Shown here: positions 9,397-15,949 of the stretch, piece by piece
Numbering within the stretch: position 1 is the stretch's first letter
How the letters are laid out: every line of letters begins with the position of its first letter
Assembly (NCBI GenBank): GCA_017428635.1
Contig: JAFRQK010000046.1
Coordinates: forward strand, 68,874 to 132,873
Length of the DNA: 64,000 nt
Source of the DNA: Clostridia bacterium
GTDB taxonomy: Bacteria > Bacillota > Clostridia > Oscillospirales > CAG-272
Direction of reading: 5' to 3'
Translations under genes and position numbers: made by a program
Notes under the pieces: generated by a model
Seen by the model: only the letters and a program-made list of their open reading frames with translations
What the model was told of the DNA's origin: nothing
The model's database searches: none

Positions 9397-9460
9397 GGTG
9401 GCACGGTAATCCGGTGTTGAAACCGGAGGCGCATTGAGCGCAGCTGTGCCATCTTTTTTT
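9397..9460 (+). ncRNA. Candidate ~60-nt structured RNA ending in its own terminator
   Basis: The outer helix GGTGGCAC (9397-9404) pairs with GTGCCATC (9446-9453, one G-U), enclosing two small hairpins: CCGGT/ACCGG (9411-9426) and GCGC/GCGC (9429-9441). Seven T follow. A promoter ends four bases upstream. There is no start codon with a ribosome binding site inside. The 5' strand resembles the conserved GGUGGNAC of T-box leaders, but the ACCGCG continuation and stem I are missing and the next gene is a tRNA. Function unknown; it may be a relic or a small regulatory RNA. Confidence 0.4.
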
Positions 9461-9507
9461 CGGGTCAAACATTTCCGGTTTTCAAGTATGTTTTTTTGCG
9501 TTAGTTA

Positions 9508-9536
9508 TTGAAAAACCGCGCGGGATGATATATAAT
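9508..9536 (+). promoter_or_regulatory. Sigma-A type promoter of tRNA-Gly
   Basis: TTGAAA (9508-9513), a 17-base spacer, TATAAT (9531-9536), twelve bases before the first base of the tRNA. Confidence 0.8.
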
Positions 9537-9548
9537 ATAAAAGCGGAC

Positions 9549-9619
9549 GCAGATGTGGTTCAATGGCAGAACTTCAGCTTCCCAAGCTGACAACGCGGGT
9601 TCGATTCCCGTCATCTGCT
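9549..9619 (+). tRNA. tRNA-Gly (anticodon CCC)
   Basis: 71 nt. Acceptor stem GCAGATG/CATCTGC (9549-9555 with 9612-9618), D stem GTTC/GAAC, anticodon stem TCAGC/GCTGA around loop TTCCCAA (anticodon CCC, reads GGG), T arm GCGGG-TTCGATT-CCCGT with one G-U pair, discriminator T. No CCA is encoded. It has its own promoter and terminator. Confidence 0.95.
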
Positions 9620-9621
9620 AA

Positions 9622-9653
9622 AAGAAAGAGGGCAAAATGCCCTCTTTCTTTTT
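9622..9653 (+). terminator. tRNA-Gly terminator
   Basis: A 12-bp stem AAGAAAGAGGGC/GCCCTCTTTCTT with loop AAAAT (9622-9650) is followed by TTT, starting three bases after the tRNA. Confidence 0.85.
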
Positions 9654-9666
9654 GCAGATATTGAAA

Positions 9667-9794
9667 ACGGGAATCGAAGGAAGCGCGTGTAAGCAAACAG
9701 TCCGGGGGACTGTTTGCCCGCGCTTTGACCGAGCGACCGTCAATTTTCGTATTTTTGCGAAAATTGACCGGCGGGAGCGAGAATCGATTCCCGT
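9667..9794. repeat. tRNA T-arm-derived inverted-repeat element with two nested hairpins
   Basis: The 128-bp segment is bounded by perfect 11-bp inverted repeats ACGGGAATCGA (9667-9677) and TCGATTCCCGT (9784-9794). The right repeat plus CAT duplicates 14 nt of the tRNA-Gly 3' half (9601-9614). Inside are GCAAACAGTCC/GGACTGTTTGC (9693-9717, extended by AAGCGCG/CGCGCTT) and GTCAATTTTCG/CGAAAATTGAC (9739-9768). A second terminator-like hairpin follows. No coding frame of note is present. It looks like a small non-coding mobile or duplicated element attached to a tRNA; family unknown. Confidence 0.65.
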
Positions 9795-9802
9795 CATTAA
9801 AA

Positions 9803-9830
9803 GAGAGGGCTTTTCAGCCCTCTCTTTTTT
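9803..9830 (+). terminator. Second terminator-like hairpin after the T-arm element
   Basis: GAGAGGGC/GCCCTCTC with loop TTTTCA (9803-9824) is followed by six T. It resembles the tRNA-Gly terminator (stem GAGGGC/GCCCTC in both), which fits duplication of the tRNA 3' end together with its terminator. Confidence 0.75.
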
Positions 9831-9834
9831 CGTA

Positions 9835-9868
9835 CAAAAAACCGCCCCCGGATCATTCCGGGGGCGGT
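9835..9868 (-). terminator. Terminator of the opp operon
   Basis: A 12-bp stem ACCGCCCCCGGA/TCCGGGGGCGGT (9841-9868) is followed on the minus strand by a T run (9841-9835), 14 bases past the oppA-like stop codon. Confidence 0.85.
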
Positions 9869-9882
9869 TCGATCATCTCTCT

Positions 9883-11694
9883 TTATTTGGAGATGGTGGT
9901 GTACATGAAGTACTTGTATCCGAGCGGGTTGGAGAAGAAGCCCTGGACGCTGTCATCGATCATGTAAAGATCGGTGTAGAAGTACAGCGGGCAGATGCAG
10001 CCGGTAGCCATGAGCATATCTTCTGCAACGTGCATCAGCTGATAACGGACAGCCGTGTCGGAGCAGGTCTTGATCGTAGAGATCAGGACGTCATAAGTCT
10101 CAGCCCACGTGCCGTTCTCAACTTTGGTATCGTAACCGAACCCGGTGAGATCGAGGCTGTAGTGCTTGAGATCTGCAGCGGCGCCCTTACCGAACTGGAC
10201 GTCGTTGTTACCGGAGACGGTAGTCCACATGTCGAGGAAGCTGATCGGGTCGTTGTAGTCTGCGAGCCAGCCGTTACGGGCGATGGAATAGTTACCTTCT
10301 TTTCTGGTGTTCAGGAAGGTAGCCCACTCCTGATTCTCAAGGTTCATCGTGATGCCGATGCCCGCGAGAACGCTCTGGAGATACTCACCGATAGCCTTGT
10401 GACCTTCGCTGGTGTTGTAGAGGTAGGTCATCGTCGGGAAGTCCATGAACTTCTGATCCTGCTCGTTGAAGGTGTAGTAATTCTTCAGAGTCTCGATAGC
10501 GGCTTTGAAGTTGTCTTCGTAATCGCTGTCTTCGACGCTGTAGTATCCGACGGTACCTTCGGGACCCGCGTTCTTGTAGAACTCGGAACCGTCAGCGTCG
10601 GTAAGACCCATAGCTACGAAAGACGAAGCGGGGACCTGACCGCCCTGAGCGATATCGTTGACGATGTGGTTGCGGTCGAACAGAAGGCTGATGGCGTTTC
10701 TGATCTCTTCGCGAGCCTCTTCGGGATCCTTGTCGCCAAGGTCAAGAGTATCGGGAAGGATGTCCTCGTTGATGTTCCAGCAGACGTAGTACGTACCGAT
10801 CTGACCTGCGATCTTGAATTCATCCGGATACTCTTCCTTCAGAGAAGCGATCTCGTTGGTCGGAACGTCGTCGATGAGCTGCCAGTCGCCGCTCTTGAAG
10901 TTTGCGAGCATGTTGTTGGCGTCGTCGGAGAGATAGAAGTTGATCTTATCCATCTTGATCTCGGCTGCGTCAACGTAGTTTTCGCTCTTTTCAAGAACGA
11001 TAAGGCTGTTGTGATCCCAAGACGTGAGTTTGTAAGCGCCGTTGGAAACGTAGGTCGCGGGGTCGGTCGCCCAGTTTTCGGAAGCGACGACGTCCTCACG
11101 GACCGGGAAGTAGGTCGGGAACGCAAGAAGTTCGTTCCAGTAGGAGACGTTGGTGGTCAGAGTGACGACGATGGTCTTGTCGTCGGTAGCCTCGACCGCG
11201 AGTTTCGCGTCGGGGTTGAGGGGATTACCTTCGTCGTCGACAGCGGATACTTCGTCGTAACCCTTGACAACGTCGAACATGTAACCGTAGTCAGCAGCGA
11301 GAGCGGCGGACGCGGCGCGGTTCCATGCGAACACGAAATCGGATGCCTTGACGTCCTGACCGTCGGACCACTTCAGCCCGTCTTTCAGGGTGTAAGTGTA
11401 GGTGACGGTTCCGTCATCGTTCTCGACGGGCGCCGGAAGTTCGGTCGCAGCGTCGGCGACGATAACGAGTTTACCGGCATCGTCCTGAGCCCACTTGGAA
11501 AGGCCGGAGAACAGATGCGCGATAAGGGTTGCTCCATCGACCGCGGAGTTGAGCGCGGGGTCAATGGTGTCGGGCTCCGAAGCAAGACATACGTTGATCT
11601 CGGATTTTTCGGAGCTGTCGGCGGGTTTGCCGCAAGATACGCAAACGGCTACCGACATGACAACGACAAGAAGAAGTGCCAGTACTTTTTTCAT
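9883..11694 (-). CDS. oppA: Oligopeptide ABC transporter substrate-binding lipoprotein
   Basis: 603 residues, the SBP family 5 length. The N-terminus is a lipoprotein-type signal (MKKVLALLLVVVMSVAV, then CVSCGK); the residue at -3 of the likely lipidated Cys21 is itself Cys, a slightly atypical lipobox. Early family motifs are seen: SEPDTIDPALN, KDGLKWSDGQDVKASDFVFAWNR and a late NGWLADYNDPISFLDMW. It should be tethered outside the membrane and capture oligopeptides for the permease encoded upstream. It is the last gene of oppBCDFA, 52 bases after oppF, with a small AACCGGA/TCCGGTT hairpin (11720-11737) between them that may protect the abundant oppA message; that is inference. Specificity could also be nickel, murein peptides or another solute. 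Confidence 0.9.
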   Translation of the reverse strand: MKKVLALLLVVVMSVAVCVSCGKPADSSEKSEINVCLASEPDTIDPALNSAVDGATLIAHLFSGLSKWAQDDAGKLVIVADAATELPAPVENDDGTVTYTYTLKDGLKWSDGQDVKASDFVFAWNRAASAALAADYGYMFDVVKGYDEVSAVDDEGNPLNPDAKLAVEATDDKTIVVTLTTNVSYWNELLAFPTYFPVREDVVASENWATDPATYVSNGAYKLTSWDHNSLIVLEKSENYVDAAEIKMDKINFYLSDDANNMLANFKSGDWQLIDDVPTNEIASLKEEYPDEFKIAGQIGTYYVCWNINEDILPDTLDLGDKDPEEAREEIRNAISLLFDRNHIVNDIAQGGQVPASSFVAMGLTDADGSEFYKNAGPEGTVGYYSVEDSDYEDNFKAAIETLKNYYTFNEQDQKFMDFPTMTYLYNTSEGHKAIGEYLQSVLAGIGITMNLENQEWATFLNTRKEGNYSIARNGWLADYNDPISFLDMWTTVSGNNDVQFGKGAAADLKHYSLDLTGFGYDTKVENGTWAETYDVLISTIKTCSDTAVRYQLMHVAEDMLMATGCICPLYFYTDLYMIDDSVQGFFSNPLGYKYFMYTTISK

Positions 11695-11746
11695 TTGGAT
11701 TTTTCCTCCTTTTTATTCTAACCGGATGGTTCCGGTTATTAACGCG

Positions 11747-12733
11747 TTAATTGATCTCTGCGGTGCGGTGACACGCGACGAAGTGGCCCTTCGACACCTC
11801 TTTGAATTCGGGCATCGACTCGGCGCAAGCATCCGTTGCGTACGGACATCTGGTCCTGAACGGGCAACCCGACGGCGCGTTGAGCGGAGACGGGATATCG
11901 CCCGTGAGAACGATCCTCTTGTTCGCCCTCGCGACCTGCGGGTCGGGGACGGGGACCGCGGAGATCAGGGATTTGGAATACGGATGAAGAGGTCTGTCGT
12001 AGATCTCGTCCGCGTCGGCAAGTTCGACCATCTTTCCGAGGTACATCACGGCGATCCTGTCGCTTATGTGACGGACGACGAGAAGGTCGTGCGCGATAAA
12101 CAGATACGTCAGTCCGAGTCTGTCCTGAAGCTCGTCGAACATATTGATGACCTGAGCCTGAATAGACACGTCGAGAGCCGATACCGGTTCGTCGCAGACG
12201 ATGAACTCGGGGTTGACCGCGAGCGAGCGGGCTATTCCGATGCGCTGACGCTGACCGCCGGAAAACTCGTGAGCGTAACGCGAGGCGTGTTCGCTGTTGA
12301 GCCCGACGTAATCCATCAATTCAAGAACTCTCTCTCTTCTCTGCTCTTTCGACTCCGAGAGGCCGTGTACGTCGAGCGGCTCCGCGATAATGTCCATTAC
12401 GGTCATTCTCGGGTTGAGAGAGGAATACGGATCCTGAAAGACCATCGTCGCTTTCGTTCTGAAATCCTTGAGGTCTTTTTTCGTCTTTATCTGTTTGCCG
12501 TCGTACCAGATCTCGCCCGCAGTGGGCTTGTAAAGCTGGAGAACGGTCCTTCCGACCGTCGTTTTTCCGCATCCGGATTCACCGACCAGACCGAGCGTCT
12601 CACCCTTCATAATCGTGAAGGAGACGTCGTCTACCGCTTTGAGCGGTTTAGTGCGGAAAGCGCCGACGTTTATCGGGAAATATTCTTTAAGATGCCGTAT
12701 ATCGACAAGAGGATACGCGTTTTGTCCCGCCAT
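11747..12733 (-). CDS. oppF: Oligopeptide ABC transporter ATP-binding protein OppF
   Basis: 328 residues. Walker [13 protein letters not shown] signature [15 protein letters not shown], Walker [13 protein letters not shown] and the H-loop [11 protein letters not shown] are intact. The C-terminal oligopeptide/dipeptide transporter region contains the [10 protein letters not shown] cysteine motif typical of OppD/OppF. It energises peptide uptake as a heterodimer with OppD on the cytoplasmic face. It lies 23 bases downstream of oppD and upstream of oppA. Confidence 0.93.
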   Translation of the reverse strand: MAGQNAYPLVDIRHLKEYFPINVGAFRTKPLKAVDDVSFTIMKGETLGLVGESGCGKTTVGRTVLQLYKPTAGEIWYDGKQIKTKKDLKDFRTKATMVFQDPYSSLNPRMTVMDIIAEPLDVHGLSESKEQRRERVLELMDYVGLNSEHASRYAHEFSGGQRQRIGIARSLAVNPEFIVCDEPVSALDVSIQAQVINMFDELQDRLGLTYLFIAHDLLVVRHISDRIAVMYLGKMVELADADEIYDRPLHPYSKSLISAVPVPDPQVARANKRIVLTGDIPSPLNAPSGCPFRTRCPYATDACAESMPEFKEVSKGHFVACHRTAEIN

Positions 12734-12756
12734 CCTTCAAACACTTCCTTTCGACG

Positions 12757-13779
12757 TCAGTTTTCTTTTTCGGCGGTTTCTTCCGCCTCGTGATCCTCGG
12801 ACCGAATGTCCGCTTCCGCGACGTTCACCCAGCAGCCCGCGGCGTGATCGCCGTTTATTTCGAGGCGCGGGCATCGCTGCCTCAGACATATTTTCATCGC
12901 GCGGTCGCAGCGCGGAGCGAAAGGACAACCCTCCGGCATATTCAGAAGGTCGATCGGCGTTCCGCTGATCGGCTCGAGCGGCTGATCTTTATTGGCGGTA
13001 CTCGGAATAGACCTCATAAGGCCCTTCGTGTACTCGTGGCGCGGATTATAGAAGATCTCGTCCGCGGTGCCCTGCTCGCAGATCGACCCGGCGTACATGA
13101 CGATGACTTCGTCGCACATCTGCGCGACGACGCCGAGGTCGTGGGTGATCATAATGATCGCCATTCCGAGTTCTTCCTGCAGGGACTTCATCAGTTCAAG
13201 GATCTGAGCCTGGATCGTGACGTCGAGAGCCGTCGTGGGCTCGTCGGCGATCAGAATATCGGGCTCGCAGGCGAGCGCCATAGCGATCATAACGCGCTGA
13301 CGCATACCGCCGGATAATTCGTGCGGGTACTGTTTAAGTCTCTTTTCGGGCTCGTTGACGTTGACGAGGCGGAGCATTTCGAGCGCTCTGTCCTTCGCCT
13401 GCTTCTTGTTTCTCGGGGTATGGAGCCTGATCGCTTCCGTCAGCTGGTGACCGATCGAATACGTGGGGTTGAGCGAAGTCATCGGGTCCTGGAAGATGAT
13501 CGAGACTTTGTTCCCCCGAACGGTCCTCATGACGTTTTCGCCGGCGTTTACGAGTTCTTCGCCGTCGAGTTTAATGGAACCGCCGACGATCTTTCCGGTA
13601 TCGGCGAGGATCTGAAGGATCGAATACGCGGTCACCGATTTGCCGGAGCCCGATTCGCCGACGATACCGAGAACTTTGCCGTGATCGAGATTGAAGGAAA
13701 TTCCGTTGACGGCGCGGACTTCGCCCGCGTCGGTGAAGAACGACGTGCGCAGATCGCGCACTTCAAGAAGTCTGCTCAT
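12757..13779 (-). CDS. oppD: Oligopeptide ABC transporter ATP-binding protein OppD
   Basis: 340 residues. Walker A GESGSGKS, signature [15 protein letters not shown], Walker [13 protein letters not shown] and H-loop [11 protein letters not shown] are intact. A C-terminal CPFAPRC motif with further cysteines matches the oligopeptide subfamily. It pairs with OppF. Its ATG is 13 bases after the oppC stop. Confidence 0.93.
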   Translation of the reverse strand: MSRLLEVRDLRTSFFTDAGEVRAVNGISFNLDHGKVLGIVGESGSGKSVTAYSILQILADTGKIVGGSIKLDGEELVNAGENVMRTVRGNKVSIIFQDPMTSLNPTYSIGHQLTEAIRLHTPRNKKQAKDRALEMLRLVNVNEPEKRLKQYPHELSGGMRQRVMIAMALACEPDILIADEPTTALDVTIQAQILELMKSLQEELGMAIIMITHDLGVVAQMCDEVIVMYAGSICEQGTADEIFYNPRHEYTKGLMRSIPSTANKDQPLEPISGTPIDLLNMPEGCPFAPRCDRAMKICLRQRCPRLEINGDHAAGCWVNVAEADIRSEDHEAEETAEKEN

Positions 13780-13792
13780 ATCCTCACCCCCG

Positions 13793-14866
13793 TCACGAAT
13801 TCAGCTTCGGGTCGAACGCGTCGCGCAGTCCGTCACCGAACAGGTTAAGGGACAGAACGATCAGCGATATGACCACGGCCGGAATGATCAGACGATACGG
13901 GTATGAGGTCACGCCGTTCAACGCATCGGAAGCAAGTGATCCGAGCGATGGCATGGGCGCATTGACGCCCAAACCGAGGAAGGAGAGGAAACTCTCCGTA
14001 AAGATCGCGTTCGGGATCTGAAGAGCCGTAGAGATAATGACGACGCTTATGCAGTTCGGGATCAGGTGTTTGCGTATGATCCAGCCTGGCTTAGCGCCCG
14101 TCGCCTTGGCGGCGAGAACGTACTCCTGTTCTCTCAGAGAGAGGATCTGTCCTCTTATCAGTCTCGACATGGAGACCCAGTAAAGGATACCGAAAACGAT
14201 AAACAGGCTGATAATATTCGAGCCTATCTTTTCAAACACCGTTCCCTCGAGCGAATCGTTCAGCGTTTGACGGAGAACAGCCGCGAGAAGAATGACCATC
14301 AGCATATCGGGGAGCGAATAAATGATGTCGACGATCCTCATGATTATGAGGTCGACGCGTCCGCCGATATAACCGGCGATCGATCCGACGGTGATACCGA
14401 TTATCAGAACAATGAGCGAGGCGAAGAATCCGACTGCAAGGGAGATCCTCGTTCCGTAAACGACGCGGATGAAATAGTCGCGCCCGCCGGAGTCGGTGCC
14501 GAAAACGTGCGGAAAGATGCTTTCGCCCGCTTCCATTCTTGCCTGTTCCGTTTTACCGTATTCAAACGGCTTGAGGTTGTTGTACGAAGCGTCCGCCGGT
14601 TTCCCGGGTGTGACGCCGAGCATCTGTTCATAACTGTACGGCCAGAAAAACGGGATTATGATAGCCGACAGAGTAATTACCACTATGACGATGAAACTGA
14701 TAAGAGCGACCTTGTTTTTGACAAGACGCTTTACGCCGTCGCGGAAGAAAGTGCTCGACGGACGCATCGAAACCATATATTCCTTTTCTTCTGCGGTTGC
14801 GGGGATGAGATCGTCCACGTTCACGTGCATTGAGAAAGGATTGGGACGAAGTTTATTATCTTTCAT
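13793..14866 (-). CDS. oppC: Oligopeptide ABC transporter permease OppC
   Basis: 357 residues. A hydrophilic N-terminus of ~45 residues with conserved FFRDGVKRLVKNKVAL precedes the first membrane segment, as in OppC. A periplasm-like loop with HVFGTDSGGRDYF, about five further hydrophobic segments and the EAA loop (KATGAKPGWIIRKHLIPNC) contacting the ATPases follow. It sits between oppB and oppD with 12-base gaps. Confidence 0.92.
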   Translation of the reverse strand: MKDNKLRPNPFSMHVNVDDLIPATAEEKEYMVSMRPSSTFFRDGVKRLVKNKVALISFIVIVVITLSAIIIPFFWPYSYEQMLGVTPGKPADASYNNLKPFEYGKTEQARMEAGESIFPHVFGTDSGGRDYFIRVVYGTRISLAVGFFASLIVLIIGITVGSIAGYIGGRVDLIIMRIVDIIYSLPDMLMVILLAAVLRQTLNDSLEGTVFEKIGSNIISLFIVFGILYWVSMSRLIRGQILSLREQEYVLAAKATGAKPGWIIRKHLIPNCISVVIISTALQIPNAIFTESFLSFLGLGVNAPMPSLGSLASDALNGVTSYPYRLIIPAVVISLIVLSLNLFGDGLRDAFDPKLNS

Positions 14867-14878
14867 TCTCTACCCTCC

Positions 14879-15808
14879 TCAGTCAAAGTTGATCCTGGGA
14901 TCGACGACTTTGTAAAGAATGTCGCTGACCAGATTCATAATAACGACAAGGGTTGCGAGAATGATCGTCGTTCCCATTATCATCGGATAGTCACGGTTGA
15001 TTATACAGGAGACGAACGTCCTGCCTATGCCGGGAACGGCGAAAAGCTGTTCCACGACGATCGAACCGGTAACGATGTAGGCTATCATGGGCCCGAAATA
15101 CGTGATAACGGGGATGAGGGAGTTTTTCATCGCGTGGCCGAAGATTATCTTCCATTTCGCGACGCCCTTTGCTTTTGCGGTCCTTATGTAGTCCTGACCG
15201 AGAACGTCAAGCATCGAGGAACGCATAAGTCTGGTGATATACGCCATTGGATAAAGCGACAGCGTAATGACCGGCAATATCAGACCGCCCGAAGTCGCCC
15301 CGTTCCCGGGAAGCCACTTCAGCGTTATGACAAACACGATCAGGAAGATCATCCCTATGATGAACGACGGAAGCGAGACGAACGCGGTCGTCACGACCAT
15401 AATCAGCTTGTCGATGAACTTGTTCCTTCTCAAAGCCGCGACCGCGCCGAGAACGACGCCGGTCACGAGTGCCATACCCGCGGCGATAAGGCCGAGCTTC
15501 GCGCTTACTTTCAGACCGTCGCCTATAACGTCGATGACTTCTCTTCCCCTCTGCTTGAGAGAAGGACCGAAATCGAATTTCGTGACGATATCCTTAAGGT
15601 ACGTGAGATACTGCTGCCAAACGGGCTTATCCATCCCGTATTTCGCCTCCAGCGCCTTGAGCGCGCCGGGGGATATCGCTTTCTCGCCCATGAAAGGACC
15701 GCCGGGAACGGCGTGCATCACGAAGAAAGTGACCGTTATAACGACCCAAACCGTCAGGATCGCCAGGGCTATTCTTTTCAAAATATACAGTACTGTCTTT
15801 GAGTTCAT
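14879..15808 (-). CDS. oppB: Oligopeptide ABC transporter permease OppB
   Basis: 309 residues from the ATG at 15808, preceded by AAGGGCGG; the frame extends 12 codons upstream to a TTG (15844), but this has no ribosome binding site and OppB proteins normally begin with the first helix (here YILKRIALAILTVWVVI). Six hydrophobic segments and the EAA loop RTAKAKGVAKWKIIFGHAMKN are visible. First gene of oppBCDFA. The promoter at 15894-15922 leaves a leader of about 80 bases. Confidence 0.92.
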   Translation of the reverse strand: MNSKTVLYILKRIALAILTVWVVITVTFFVMHAVPGGPFMGEKAISPGALKALEAKYGMDKPVWQQYLTYLKDIVTKFDFGPSLKQRGREVIDVIGDGLKVSAKLGLIAAGMALVTGVVLGAVAALRRNKFIDKLIMVVTTAFVSLPSFIIGMIFLIVFVITLKWLPGNGATSGGLILPVITLSLYPMAYITRLMRSSMLDVLGQDYIRTAKAKGVAKWKIIFGHAMKNSLIPVITYFGPMIAYIVTGSIVVEQLFAVPGIGRTFVSCIINRDYPMIMGTTIILATLVVIMNLVSDILYKVVDPRINFD

Positions 15809-15893
15809 CGGTTTGTCCGCCCTTATTTTTCGGGGATACGCCAAGCGTTCCGCGTAAAATCAAAGAATGATATCAAAATAACCGTAGTTTATA

Positions 15894-15922
15894 ATTATAC
15901 ACCTTATGCGTGTTTTTTGCAA
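15894..15922 (-). promoter_or_regulatory. Sigma-A type promoter of oppBCDFA
   Basis: Minus strand TTGCAA (15922-15917), a 17-base spacer, TATAAT (15899-15894), in an AT-rich gap of otherwise GC-rich sequence. Confidence 0.8.
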
Positions 15923-15949
15923 CAGTTTGTTCGCAATTTGTGATCTCGG

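Noticed and set aside
9397..9460. A functional T-box riboswitch
   Set aside because: Only the GGTGGCAC strand and terminator resemble one; stem I, the specifier loop and the ACCGCG motif are missing, and no synthetase or amino-acid gene follows.
9637..11721. A 694-codon plus-strand frame antisense to oppA
   Set aside because: It mirrors a well-supported oppA on the minus strand, has no family motifs and begins inside the tRNA terminator.
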